A DNA stretch of 64,000 bases from Synechococcus sp. PROS-7-1 (GTDB taxonomy: Bacteria > Cyanobacteriota > Cyanobacteriia > PCC-6307 > Cyanobiaceae): NCBI RefSeq assembly GCF_014279795.1, contig NZ_CP047945.1, positions 2,066,572 through 2,130,571 on the forward strand. Direction: 5' to 3'. This document shows, one piece after another, positions 24,968-33,811 of this stretch (positions are counted from its first letter, which is position 1; the number at the start of each line of letters is the position of its first letter). The notes below the pieces were generated by a model, which did not search any database, was not told the DNA's origin, and saw only the letters and a program-made list of their open reading frames with translations. A program made the position numbers and the translations under genes.

Positions 24968-26515
24968 ATGCTTGCACGTTGCCTCAGCGCTTCGCTCCTT
25001 GGAATCGACGCCAGACCGGTCACCGTGGAGGTGGATCTGGCCCCTGGCCTGCCAGGCCTGCAATTGGTGGGACTGGCTGATACGGCCATCCAGGAATCGA
25101 GAGAACGGGTGCGCGCGGCCCTGCGCAACAGCGGCTTCCGTGGTCCCCTCGTGAAGGTGGTGGTGAATCTGGCGCCAGCCGATCTGCGCAAGGAGGGGCC
25201 TTGCTTCGATCTGCCCATTGCCCTCGGCCTGCTGATCGCAAGCGGTCAACTGGATTCACCCTGCCTGCAAAACCTCTGGAGCGCAGGAGAGCTGGGCCTG
25301 GACGGTCGCCTACGGCCCTGTCGGGGCATTCTCGCCATTGCCTGCCTGGCCAAATCCCAGGGAGCCCGCGGCCTGCTGGTCGCCGCCGAAGATGCAGCAG
25401 AGGCTTCCCTGGTGAAGGGCCTGAAGGTGACGGCGGCGGCATCGCTGAAGGATCTGGTGAACCTCCTCCGCGCAGGCGACCTGGTGCAGACCGCGGCACG
25501 GCCCCAACACCAAGCCCCGAGGGATCAGTGCGCTGGTGGAGAGCGATCCGCGGCACCAGCACCCCTGAATCTGCCGGCCCAGCATCTGGCCCGTCAGGGA
25601 CTGGCCCTCGCGGCTGCAGGCAGCCATCACCTTTTGATGGTGGGTCCTCCGGGGTGCGGCAAGACACTGCTGGCGCAGCAATTACCAGCTCTGCTGCCTC
25701 CTCTCGACGATGCTGAGGCTCTCGAAATCACCCGGCTGCATTCGATCGCCGGGTTGCCTGGCAGGAGGGAGGGCTTAATGCGCCAACGGCCGTTCCGGGC
25801 TCCGCACCACAGCGCCTCAGCCGCCGCATTGCTGGGTGGAGGCGCGAATCCCAAACCCGGTGAGCTGAGCCTCGCCCATGGAGGCGTGCTGTTTCTCGAT
25901 GAGCTGGGAGAGTTTCCACGCGCAGTGCTTGATCAGTTGCGGCAACCGCTCGAAGAAGGCGTGCTGATGCTGAGCCGCGCCCGGGTGCGTTGTGCCTTCC
26001 CCTGCAGAGTCACTCTGGTGGCGGCCACCAATCCATGCCCCTGTGGCTGGCATGGCGATCCTCGCTGCCGCTGCAGCGAGTCCCAGGTGAAACGCTATTG
26101 GCAGAGGATGTCGGGTCCCTTGCTCGATCGGATGGATCTGCAGCTGCGACTCGAAGCTCCGGCAGCGGACTCGCTGCGCCAGGTGATCGAAGAGCACCAC
26201 GGATCGATCGACAAGGCCCCCCTGCCCGAGACGATCGAAGCGGCACGCCATCAGATGCATCAACGCAACCCGAACGGATGCAGCAATCGTGACCTCACTA
26301 CCGCTGACCTCAAGCGGCACGGAGCGTTCAAGCCAGAAACCCTCGCGTCCTGGGAGCAGGTGCTCAAGGCGCGTCGGCTCAGCCTGCGCAGCGGCTTGAA
26401 GCTTCTGAAAGTGTCGCGCACCATTGCGGACTTAGCGGGTCAAGGAAACGTGACCGTGGAACACCTTGCAACAGCGCTGTGTTTTCGCAGCTTCGACGCA
26501 CAGATCAAGGGGTGA
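24968..26515 (+). CDS. comM: YifB/ComM family Mg-chelatase-like AAA+ ATPase
   Basis: 515 aa, full-length. N-terminal ChlI-like domain (VEVDLAPGLPGLQLVGLADTAIQESRERVRAALRNSGF), then the AAA+ core with Walker A VGPPGCGKTLL, the RPFRAPHHSAS signature, and Walker B GVLFLDELGEFPRAVLD, then an Mg_chelatase C-terminal region (CPCGWHGDPRCRCSESQVKRYWQRMSGPLLDRMDL). ComM is a hexameric helicase that promotes branch migration of DNA taken up by natural transformation. Its presence fits possible competence but does not show it. Confidence 0.95.
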   Translation: MLARCLSASLLGIDARPVTVEVDLAPGLPGLQLVGLADTAIQESRERVRAALRNSGFRGPLVKVVVNLAPADLRKEGPCFDLPIALGLLIASGQLDSPCLQNLWSAGELGLDGRLRPCRGILAIACLAKSQGARGLLVAAEDAAEASLVKGLKVTAAASLKDLVNLLRAGDLVQTAARPQHQAPRDQCAGGERSAAPAPLNLPAQHLARQGLALAAAGSHHLLMVGPPGCGKTLLAQQLPALLPPLDDAEALEITRLHSIAGLPGRREGLMRQRPFRAPHHSASAAALLGGGANPKPGELSLAHGGVLFLDELGEFPRAVLDQLRQPLEEGVLMLSRARVRCAFPCRVTLVAATNPCPCGWHGDPRCRCSESQVKRYWQRMSGPLLDRMDLQLRLEAPAADSLRQVIEEHHGSIDKAPLPETIEAARHQMHQRNPNGCSNRDLTTADLKRHGAFKPETLASWEQVLKARRLSLRSGLKLLKVSRTIADLAGQGNVTVEHLATALCFRSFDAQIKG

Positions 26516-26760
26516 TCGACACCCGTGTCTCACCGAGCAGTGTGAGGACGATCTCGATAAGGCTGGGTTCCAATGGTTGGAGGCTGCGTCAACCTCTCTT
26601 CGCTGGGATTGCCCATGGCATGGACAAGGGTTTCTGCGACCCAGCAACGGAACTGTTCAAGCTTTTGGCCCATGGTTCTTACCTCACGTTCTCACTTCAG
26701 TCTCAAGGCAACGTGAGGGTGTGCCAACGGGTTGAAATACCGGTTTCCCGGACAGCGAGC
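26516..26760. other. non-coding gap downstream of comM and rpsU
   Basis: 245 bp between convergent ends of comM and rpsU. No supported gene; a plus-strand frame overlaps rpsU but lacks motifs. CCGGTTTCCCGG at 26741-26752 forms a weak 4-bp palindrome that could be part of a terminator. No repeats of note. Confidence 0.35.
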
Positions 26761-26931
26761 TCAGCGACGGCGGCGGCGCTGCTGGGCCTTGCGCTTGTAC
26801 TTCTCGATGGGCGTTTCGTGGTGACGCAGACGCTTGAGATCAGCGAAGATACCGGCCTTGGAGACCTGGCGCTTGAAGCGACGCAGGGCTGATTCAATGC
26901 CTTCGTTTTCTCCGACCGTGACCTGAGTCAT
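26761..26931 (-). CDS. rpsU: 30S ribosomal protein S21
   Basis: 56 aa, short enough to be missed by length filters. The sequence [39 protein letters not shown] and an ending in QQRRRRR fit bacterial S21, a basic protein near the 3' end of 16S rRNA that aids mRNA start-site selection. ATG at 26931. Same strand as, and 44 bp downstream of, the DUF3747 gene. Confidence 0.95.
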   Translation of the reverse strand: MTQVTVGENEGIESALRRFKRQVSKAGIFADLKRLRHHETPIEKYKRKAQQRRRRR

Positions 26932-26975
26932 GCAACCTGCAGGGATATCCAGCTGATCAACTTAGCAAGCCGAGG

Positions 26976-27551
26976 TCAGGGGGCTTCCTCTGCAGGGGCA
27001 GCGTCCCTGTACACATACAAATGGCCCAGGGTGCGTTTGCCGTACTGGCGACGCATCAGACGCCAGCCGGGCTCCAAAACCAACTGAATGAAGCCATTGC
27101 CCGCTCCCCCTGCTTTGGCGATCAGATAGCTGGGTTGGGAGGGATCCCTGGTTGGCACGGCCATGAGCTGCACATCGTTCGCCGACTTGATCACCGACAG
27201 CCGGTAACGGGTGCCCAGGTCATCGCCTCCAATCCGCAGGGAGTAACCATTGCCATCGATATAGCGATTACAGATCCCGGTGAAATCAAAGGTGGCGAGC
27301 ATCGGATTCACCACAGCCGGAGCACTTCCCGACATCTCAAAACAAGGTCTGGCGTTGGTGCGCTGCTCATAGATATTCAGCTGGGCACTGGATCCACTGC
27401 CGATCGGTGCCGCCACCATCACAAACTTCGTCTGATCCACTTCAGACGTGGTGAACAGGGAACCCTGAGCCCTGACCGGAGAAGTCAGGCCGGAAGCCAC
27501 CGCGGCGGTGAGAACGGCAGCAACGATCCGGAAACGGGCCATTCGGAACAA
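26976..27551 (-). CDS. DUF3747 exported protein
   Basis: 191 aa. Signal peptide MARFRIVAAVLTAAVASGLTSPVRA, cleaved near residue 28. The mature part matches the cyanobacterial DUF3747 family: LFTTSEVDQTKFVMVAAPIGSGSSAQLNIYEQRTNARPCFEMSGSAPAVVNPMLATFDFTGICNRYIDGNGYSLRIGGDDLGTRYRLSV. Two conserved cysteines may pair. This family occurs as a single domain or beside SLH/cell-wall proteins; its role is unknown. Starts: ATG 27551 or ATG 27539. Confidence 0.85.
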   Translation of the reverse strand: MFRMARFRIVAAVLTAAVASGLTSPVRAQGSLFTTSEVDQTKFVMVAAPIGSGSSAQLNIYEQRTNARPCFEMSGSAPAVVNPMLATFDFTGICNRYIDGNGYSLRIGGDDLGTRYRLSVIKSANDVQLMAVPTRDPSQPSYLIAKAGGAGNGFIQLVLEPGWRLMRRQYGKRTLGHLYVYRDAAPAEEAP

Positions 27552-27600
27552 GGTGATGTTCCTGGATGGTAAAAGTCCTGAGCGGGTTCAGCTGCCCTAC

Positions 27601-27792
27601 TCAGGCCGGTTTGTTGAGCCGAATCGCAACCAGAAGTGACCCGATGGTGGCCGGCAGGCTCAGCCCAAGAATTAGACGCGTGAGGCGGACACCGAGGTCT
27701 GGATCGCCGTAGGCCAGTTCGAACACACAACCGGTGGCAGCAATGCCAAGCACACAGGCCAGGGCCAGGAACAGGCCTGAGAGGGGTTTCAT
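27601..27792 (-). CDS. small membrane protein overlapping the def 3' end
   Basis: 63 aa from ATG 27792 (ATG 27798 adds two residues; longer starts would overlap def fully). Two hydrophobic segments (FLALACVLGIAATGCVFELAYG and LTRLILGLSLPATIGSLLVAI), so an integral protein. A cysteine follows the first helix. Lies 11 bp downstream of def on the same strand. No family recognised, but it is the type of conserved small protein seen in marine picocyanobacteria. Confidence 0.55.
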   Translation of the reverse strand: MKPLSGLFLALACVLGIAATGCVFELAYGDPDLGVRLTRLILGLSLPATIGSLLVAIRLNKPA

Positions 27793-27802
27793 CGGCATGG
27801 CG

Positions 27803-28408
27803 TCAGGCCAGAGAGCGAACGTCATTGGGCCGGAAGCCATGGTCCTTAAGTTCCTTACTCAGACCTCCGGCATCGGTCACCCGGTCAACGAACAACACAC
27901 CGGTGAGATGGTCCATTTCGTGCTGAATGCATCGGGCCATCAAGCCATCGGCCTTCATCGTTCTCGGCCGCCCCATCTCATCGCGGAAACTCACCTGCAC
28001 GGCGCTGGGGCGCACCACATCCAGATAGACCCCTGGAATACTCAGACAACCTTCCTCATAGGTGTCGAGGGTTGCACTGGCAGAGATGATCTCCGGATTG
28101 ATGAGCACCAGCGGTGGCGAGCTGGCTGTTTCTGGATCCAGATCAATCACCAGCAGCTGCTGATGAACGCCTACCTGAGGAGCCGCCAGACCGATGCCTC
28201 GGGCCGTGTACATGCTGCGCAGCATGTCGCGCGCCAGCTCACGCACGGTTTCATCCACCTTGCCGATGCGCCGGGCATCAAGCCGCAGCACGTCGTCTCC
28301 GAGGGTATGGATCTGCAGAGGCGCGGTCTCCAGAGGCTCTTTCGGAACGGCCACCGGAGAACCCGCCTTCTCAGCCGATCGTGCCAATTGGGCAAAGCTC
28401 CTGGCCAA
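27803..28408 (-). CDS. def: peptide deformylase
   Basis: 201 aa with the three PDF motifs: GIGLAAPQVG (about 70-79), EEGCLSIPG (about 117-125, metal-binding Cys) and QHEMDHLTG (about 159-167, HExxH form with the catalytic Glu). It removes the N-formyl group from nascent proteins at the ribosome. An N-terminal extension (SAEKAGSPVAVPKEPLETAPLQIH) is longer than in E. coli and usual for cyanobacteria. Divergent from the S9 peptidase gene. Confidence 0.96.
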   Translation of the reverse strand: MARSFAQLARSAEKAGSPVAVPKEPLETAPLQIHTLGDDVLRLDARRIGKVDETVRELARDMLRSMYTARGIGLAAPQVGVHQQLLVIDLDPETASSPPLVLINPEIISASATLDTYEEGCLSIPGVYLDVVRPSAVQVSFRDEMGRPRTMKADGLMARCIQHEMDHLTGVLFVDRVTDAGGLSKELKDHGFRPNDVRSLA

Positions 28409-28471
28409 GACCTTTCCTGCAATCTGCTGTGCTGATCTTAGGCAGTCCCCTCAACCGTCGGATCGCGCGCC

Positions 28472-30406
28472 ATGGCCACCCGCCAGCCCCTCTCCGCCCG
28501 TCAAGCACTCGGGAGGCAACCCTCCCTAAAAGCACCCAGGATTCTCGGCGACTGGCTGCTGTGGCTCGAGCAGCGCCCGCAGGAGAAAGGCCGCACAACG
28601 GCCCTGCTGCGGCGATGGGGACAGCCTGATCAGCCGCCACTGGAATTAACGCCGGCCCCCTGCAACCTGCGTTGCCGGATCCACGAATACGGCGGCGGCG
28701 CCAGTGCGGCGGCCCTCCTCAATCATGGGCTCCTTTTCACCTGGGTCGATGGCAGCGATGGCTGTCTGTGGGCCCGATCCTGGAGCGGACTGTCTGGCGC
28801 AGACCCTCGATCGGTGGTGGCGGAAGGACCTGCCAGGCGCCTGACGGCCCCGGGAGATGGGCTGCTGGGCGGTGGGGTGATTGATCCGAAGCGGCACCGC
28901 TGGATCGGCGTGATGGAGCGGGGCGGGCGGGACGACCTGGTGCATGTGGCGCTCGACGGCCTGGATCAGACGCCAGTGATCCTGCACCCCGCGGCGGATT
29001 TTGCGGGATACCCCGCCATCAGCCCTGATGGAGACCAGCTCGCTTGGGTGGAGTGGGAACAACCCGCCATGCCCTGGGATGCCGCTGCACTGCGCTGGGC
29101 ATCCATCGACGCCAATGGTGATCTCGGCACCGTTGACATGCTGGCCGGGAGCACACCAGGGGCTGCGCGTCCAACCTCCGTCTTCCAGCCGCTTTGGCTT
29201 CCTGATGGCCAGTTGGTCGTGGCGGAAGACGGCAGTGGCTGGTGGAATCTGATGCGGCACCAGAATCCCTGCGACCCCTCGCAGAGCTGGGACCGACGCT
29301 GGCCCATGCAGGCGGAGACGGCGATGCCGCAATGGGTGTTCGGCATGAGCACCACAGCCTGGGATGGTGAGCAGCTGCTCGCCGCAGTGTGCGCTGACGG
29401 CCGTTGGCAGTTGAAGCGGCTCAGCGCCGATGGCTCGGTCAGCGTGGTGGACCAACCTTTCGACGACCTTGCGGAGCTGGATGCCGACGCAGGCCGTGCC
29501 GTGGCGATCGCCAGCAACAGCGCGACCGGGCAGGGGCTGTTGGAACTACACATGGCCAGTGGACGCTGGAGCCATACGCCGGCTTCAGACGCGGTGTTGG
29601 AGCCCGAGCACGTCAGCATCGCCGAACCCCTCTGGTTCGAGGGAGCGGCCGGCCGGCGCACCCACGCCTGGTACTACCCGCCCAGCGGGGGCATCTCGCC
29701 GAACACGCCCCTGCTAGTGAAGAGCCACAGCGGTCCTACCGCCATGGCTCGCCGCGGCCTCAGCCTCGGCATTCAGTTTTGGACCACCCGCGGCTGGGGC
29801 GTGGTGGATGTGAATTACGGGGGCTCCACTGGGTTCGGGCGGGATTACCGCGAACGACTCAACGGTGAATGGGGCGTGGTGGATGTGCAGGACTGCGCCG
29901 CGGCGGCGCAAGCCGTGATCGCCAGCGGACGCGCCCACCCGCAGCGGGTGGCCATCGAAGGGGGCAGCGCCGGCGGCTTCACAACCCTGGCCTGCCTCTG
30001 CTTCACGGATGTCTTTCAGGTGGGGGCCTGCCGTTATGCGGTCAGCGACCTCATGGCGCTGGCCTCTGAAACCCATCGCTTCGAGGCCCGCTATCTCGAC
30101 GGTCTGGTAGGCGCATGGCCCCAGGAACGCGCTCGTTATCAGGAGCGTTCACCCCTGCACCATGCCGACCGCATCCGCTGTCCGGTGATCTTTTTCCAGG
30201 GTCTGCAGGACAAGGTGGTGGTGCCGGAGCAAACGGAGCGGATGGCAGCGGCCCTACGCAGCAACGGGGTTCCCGTGGAGGTGCGCACCTACGCCGAAGA
30301 AGGGCATGGCTTCCGAGACAGTGCCGTGCAGGTGGATGTGCTCGAGGCAACGGAAGCCTTCTTCCGCCATCACCTCAGGCTCGATCAACCTGAAGGGATG
30401 ACCTAA
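28472..30406 (+). CDS. S9-family serine peptidase (acylaminoacyl/dipeptidyl peptidase-like)
   Basis: 644 aa. A beta-propeller N-terminal half (about 40-390, with many Trp/Asp repeats such as GYPAISPDGDQLAWVEWEQP) gates the alpha/beta-hydrolase domain. The catalytic Ser is in EGGSAGGFTT near residue 498, with Asp in QGLQDKVVVPEQT near 579 and His in EEGHGFRDS near 610. It cleaves short peptides; the exact specificity is unknown. Its stop overlaps the 3' end of the convergent TAP-like gene by 4 bp. Confidence 0.92.
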   Translation: MATRQPLSARQALGRQPSLKAPRILGDWLLWLEQRPQEKGRTTALLRRWGQPDQPPLELTPAPCNLRCRIHEYGGGASAAALLNHGLLFTWVDGSDGCLWARSWSGLSGADPRSVVAEGPARRLTAPGDGLLGGGVIDPKRHRWIGVMERGGRDDLVHVALDGLDQTPVILHPAADFAGYPAISPDGDQLAWVEWEQPAMPWDAAALRWASIDANGDLGTVDMLAGSTPGAARPTSVFQPLWLPDGQLVVAEDGSGWWNLMRHQNPCDPSQSWDRRWPMQAETAMPQWVFGMSTTAWDGEQLLAAVCADGRWQLKRLSADGSVSVVDQPFDDLAELDADAGRAVAIASNSATGQGLLELHMASGRWSHTPASDAVLEPEHVSIAEPLWFEGAAGRRTHAWYYPPSGGISPNTPLLVKSHSGPTAMARRGLSLGIQFWTTRGWGVVDVNYGGSTGFGRDYRERLNGEWGVVDVQDCAAAAQAVIASGRAHPQRVAIEGGSAGGFTTLACLCFTDVFQVGACRYAVSDLMALASETHRFEARYLDGLVGAWPQERARYQERSPLHHADRIRCPVIFFQGLQDKVVVPEQTERMAAALRSNGVPVEVRTYAEEGHGFRDSAVQVDVLEATEAFFRHHLRLDQPEGMT

Positions 30407-31893
30407 GGCAAAGCCTGCAGATCTTTAGCGGGCTCGTAGGCACAAACCTGATCCTGCTCAGGAACCCTGGCCGTCAACAAATAGTCGGTGACAGCGCTCT
30501 CCACACAATTCGACTGAGCGTTGAGATAGATGCCGTGTTCATTCCCGACAACCTGCAACGTCCTCATTGAAGGGAACGCTCGGGCCATCTCCGTCGACCA
30601 TTGCCAGGGAGTTGCCCCATCCCAGCTCGATCCAGTGATCAATCCGGAAACATTGAGGCCATTGAATGGAGCACGTGGAATGGACGCGCTGGCCGGCAGC
30701 TCCTCATAGCCACTGCAGATGGCAAGAAAATTCACAGCCAGCGATCCCCCGTAAACAGGAGCGCGACGCGTCAGTTCCGACAGACCACGGCGTTGAGATT
30801 GCATGTCAGGACGCTGCGGAAAGTCCTGACAGACAACAGCAGCGAATCCTGCTGCAGCGTTCCCATCCACGGGCTCACTCCGAAAAACAGGTTGCTGAAG
30901 ATCCGCCAGCGCTTCCGCCCGTTGCGTTCCGCTGCTGAACAGGGCCTGATCCACGGTCACGATCAGCGTGCGTCCATAACTTCCTGCCAAGCGTGAAATT
31001 GGGAGGAACTGAATGAGGCGATCCAAAAAATCCCAGCGCGTGTAAATCGAGCCATCGGGCAGCCGCAACGACTGGCGCTCGAGCGACTTCAACGCGCGAT
31101 GAAATTTGAACGACAGGTCTGGGTTGGACTGCAAGAAAAAACGGAGACTGTCATCCGGGGCGAGACTGGACTGACTCAGGCCGACTAAATCCAGCCAAGG
31201 GCTCACGTTGCCATCAAGCACAAGAGCTCTGACCCGGTTTGGGAACAGCGCGGCATAGGTCGAGCCGATGACGGTTCCGTAGGAAACACCCCAGAACGTG
31301 AGTGTCGGGTCACCGACCGATGCCCGCAAGGCTTCAAGGTCATGGACTGTCTCCACAGTCCCCATGCCCTGAATGAGCTCCCGATGTCTCACGATGCAGT
31401 CCCGGTTGGCCTCAGCCAACTGCTGCTGTCGGGTCATCAGCACCTGATCCCAGGTGACCCTGCCAATGGCCGGTCGCTGGGGCATGCCCACCGAGCAATT
31501 CTCAAGTGCGGGCGAAGACTGACCAATGCCACGCGGGTCCCAGGTGATGAAATCAAACGAGCGACGGATGGCATCAGGTAGCAACAGCCCTTTCCAGGCA
31601 CTGCCGTGGCCCGATTGTCCGGGGCCTCCGGGATTGAAAAACAACGTTCCAATTTTCTGATCAGCAGGCCCGGTAGCCGGCAACCGGAACACAGCCAGGT
31701 CAACCTGAGGCCCGTTTGGATTCCTATGGCGAAGCGGTCGCTTCAAGGTGGAGCAATCAAAGCCCTGCTTGGCAAGCCTCTCCAGCCGACATGGCCCCCA
31801 CTGCAACCCCTCCACATCGCCTGCTACTGCCTGAACAGACGATGTCAATCCCGCCAACACAAGCAACGGGAGTAAATCCTGCAGAGTCCGCAT
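30403..31893 (-). CDS. exported alpha/beta hydrolase, TAP-like (tripeptidyl aminopeptidase family)
   Basis: 496 aa from ATG 31893 (ATG 31923 adds ten residues). A hydrophobic N-terminus (LLPLLVLAGLTSSVQAVAG) suggests export. TLFFNPGGPGQSGHGS is the oxyanion-hole region, the nucleophile lies in FWGVSYGTVIGSTYAA near residue 203, and a TAP-like C-terminal domain ends VVGNEHGIYLNAQSNCVESAVTDYLL, with the catalytic His. Streptomyces homologues release tripeptides. Here it may process periplasmic peptides; substrate is inferred only. Confidence 0.87.
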   Translation of the reverse strand: MRTLQDLLPLLVLAGLTSSVQAVAGDVEGLQWGPCRLERLAKQGFDCSTLKRPLRHRNPNGPQVDLAVFRLPATGPADQKIGTLFFNPGGPGQSGHGSAWKGLLLPDAIRRSFDFITWDPRGIGQSSPALENCSVGMPQRPAIGRVTWDQVLMTRQQQLAEANRDCIVRHRELIQGMGTVETVHDLEALRASVGDPTLTFWGVSYGTVIGSTYAALFPNRVRALVLDGNVSPWLDLVGLSQSSLAPDDSLRFFLQSNPDLSFKFHRALKSLERQSLRLPDGSIYTRWDFLDRLIQFLPISRLAGSYGRTLIVTVDQALFSSGTQRAEALADLQQPVFRSEPVDGNAAAGFAAVVCQDFPQRPDMQSQRRGLSELTRRAPVYGGSLAVNFLAICSGYEELPASASIPRAPFNGLNVSGLITGSSWDGATPWQWSTEMARAFPSMRTLQVVGNEHGIYLNAQSNCVESAVTDYLLTARVPEQDQVCAYEPAKDLQALP

Positions 31894-31954
31894 GTGCACT
31901 CTGTTCAGCAGCATCCCCGTCAACCTTCTCTCAACAGTGGTTAGCAGGAATCAA

Positions 31955-32623
31955 TCACTGGGACAGTCCATGCGACTGGCCGTAATGGAGTCCACGGAAC
32001 TGGGCATGAACCGCCTCCATCTGTTCCGAGCTCAGCAAAGGCGGTTCCCCGAGCTGAAGAGCCTGCAGGTACATCCGAGCCAAAGTCTCCACCTCCACTG
32101 CGATGCTCAAGGCCTGATCAAGGCTTTCACCGGCAGTCACAAGACCATGCCTGGCCAAGAGGCAGGCCTTCCGATCGGCCATTGCCTCCACCGTGAACCG
32201 CGAGAGATCCTTCGTACCGAAGGTGGCGTAGGGCGCACAGCGGATGTCGTCGCCGCCGGCAACCGCAGTCATGTAGTGGAACGGGGGAATGCCCCGATCG
32301 TGACAGGCAAGCGCAGTTCCATGGATCGGATGGCAATGCAACACCGCCTGAAGCTCTGGCCGAGCCGCAAGCACATCCGCGTGCAGGCGCCATTCGGACG
32401 AAGGGCGCCGACGACTCTCGGCCGAAAGCGATCCATTGAAATCGATCGCCACCAAATCATCAGACTCCATCTGCTCGTAAGGCAACGAGCTGGGTGTGAT
32501 CAGCAAGCCACCGGGAATGCGGGCGGAAAGATTGCCGGAGGTGCCCTGGTTAAGCCCCGAGGCATTCATACGCCTTGCCAACACCACCATCTGCTCACGC
32601 AGCGCCTGTTCAGGCATTCGCAT
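31955..32623 (-). CDS. class II aldolase, fuculose-phosphate-aldolase/Ald2-like
   Basis: About 222 aa from ATG 32623 (ATG 32617 also possible); a start at 32647 would overlap mtnA more. SGNLSARIPGGLLITPSSLPYEQM at about 30-55; zinc ligands in VLHCHPIHGTALACH; and AGGDDIRCAPYATFGTKDLSRFTVEAMADRKACLLARHGLVTAG, which is much closer to L-fuculose-1-phosphate aldolases than to MtnB dehydratases. Its overlap with the end of mtnA implies coupling. With MtnA it could cleave 5-methylthioribulose-1-phosphate (or 5-deoxyribulose-1-phosphate) to DHAP plus an aldehyde, as Ald2 does in the DHAP shunt of Rhodospirillum and E. coli (established elsewhere). Confidence 0.8.
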   Translation of the reverse strand: MRMPEQALREQMVVLARRMNASGLNQGTSGNLSARIPGGLLITPSSLPYEQMESDDLVAIDFNGSLSAESRRRPSSEWRLHADVLAARPELQAVLHCHPIHGTALACHDRGIPPFHYMTAVAGGDDIRCAPYATFGTKDLSRFTVEAMADRKACLLARHGLVTAGESLDQALSIAVEVETLARMYLQALQLGEPPLLSSEQMEAVHAQFRGLHYGQSHGLSQ

Positions 32624-33710
32624 ACAACCTTCTAAGGCCGGCCTCACTGGCCTCTGCTAAACCCCGTTCCGTGATGAGGCCAGTCACAAGACGGGCTGGG
32701 GTGACGTCAAAGGCGGGATTAAACCCCTTGCTGCCATCGGGTGTGAGCTGAACACGGGTGACGCCTCCGTCAGTGCCGCTCCCCTGGATGTGGGTCACCT
32801 CCTCAGCAGACCGAGCTTCAATCGGGATGTCAGCCACACCGTCATCCAAGCTCCAGTCGATCGTGGAAGCGGGCAGTGCCACGTAAAACGGCACACCGTT
32901 GTCGTGGGCGGCCAGGGCCTTGAGGTAAGTGCCGATCTTGTTGCAGACATCGCCGCGGCGCGTGGTGCGGTCGGTGCCGACGATCACCGCATCCACCTCA
33001 CCGTGCTGCATCAGATGGCCACCGGCGTTGTCGACGATCACCGTATGCGGCACCCCTTCCCGCCCCAGCTCATAGGCGGTGAGTGAAGCTCCCTGGTTGC
33101 GAGGACGGGTCTCATCCACCCACACGTGGATGTTGAGCCCGGCGCGATGGGCCTTGTAGATGGGAGCCAGAGCAGTGCCCCAGTCCACGGTGGCCAGCCA
33201 GCCAGCGTTGCAGTGGGTCAGAACATTGAAGGGTTGGTCTTTGCGTTCAGGAGGACGGGCTTCCGCAAGCCGCTGGACAATCTCAAGGCCGTGATCGCCA
33301 ATGGCCGCACACATCGCCACGTCCTCCTCGGCGATCAGACCCGCCTCCTGCCTGGCGGCGCCAGCCCGTTGCTCCGGCGGCAGGAGACGCACCCGATCGC
33401 GCACGCGCTCCAGGGCCCAGCGCAGATTCACCGCTGTGGGTCTGGTGGCGTTGAGCTGGTCAAAAGCCGCTGTCAGTGCAGCATCCGCGGGATCATCCTG
33501 CAGAGCCAGCATCAGCCCATAGGCACCGGTCACGCCGATGAGCGGAGCGCCACGAACCACCATCGTGCGGATGGCCTCGGCCGCCTCTGCACAGGTGCGG
33601 AGGGTGAGGGTTCGGAACTGATGGGGGAGCTGGGTTTGGTCGATCACCCACACCGAGCGACCGCCTGGTTCTAGCCCGATGGTGCGCCAGGCCTGGCCAT
33701 CAATGTTCAT
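32610..33710 (-). CDS. mtnA: S-methyl-5-thioribose-1-phosphate isomerase
   Basis: 366 aa from ATG 33710; the 32-residue extension to 33806 lacks homology and would overlap the gltS promoter region. MtnA features: MVVRGAPLIGVTGAYGL at about 50-66; the catalytic cysteine in LTHCNAGWLAT near 167; the catalytic Asp in VIVGTDRTTRRGDVCNKIGT near 247; and PFYVALPASTIDW. It isomerises methylthioribose-1-phosphate to methylthioribulose-1-phosphate in methylthioadenosine recycling. Neither mtnB-type, mtnC nor mtnD genes are adjacent; a fuculose-type aldolase is instead. Divergent from gltS. Confidence 0.95.
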   Translation of the reverse strand: MNIDGQAWRTIGLEPGGRSVWVIDQTQLPHQFRTLTLRTCAEAAEAIRTMVVRGAPLIGVTGAYGLMLALQDDPADAALTAAFDQLNATRPTAVNLRWALERVRDRVRLLPPEQRAGAARQEAGLIAEEDVAMCAAIGDHGLEIVQRLAEARPPERKDQPFNVLTHCNAGWLATVDWGTALAPIYKAHRAGLNIHVWVDETRPRNQGASLTAYELGREGVPHTVIVDNAGGHLMQHGEVDAVIVGTDRTTRRGDVCNKIGTYLKALAAHDNGVPFYVALPASTIDWSLDDGVADIPIEARSAEEVTHIQGSGTDGGVTRVQLTPDGSKGFNPAFDVTPARLVTGLITERGLAEASEAGLRRLYANA

Positions 33711-33811
33711 TTGATGCGCAATGGGTGACCCAGCCAATCTGCCTGGCCGGTCACCCCCGCGAACCAACGGCGCCACCGGGATGGCAACCTGCCGGCACAC
33801 ACGCAACCTTT

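Noticed and set aside
26479-26892. Plus-strand frame across the comM-rpsU gap
   Set aside because: Overlaps both comM and rpsU; no recognisable domain or start site.
31955-32623. Assignment of the class II aldolase as MtnB
   Set aside because: Its motifs match fuculose-phosphate aldolases more closely; kept as Ald2-like instead.
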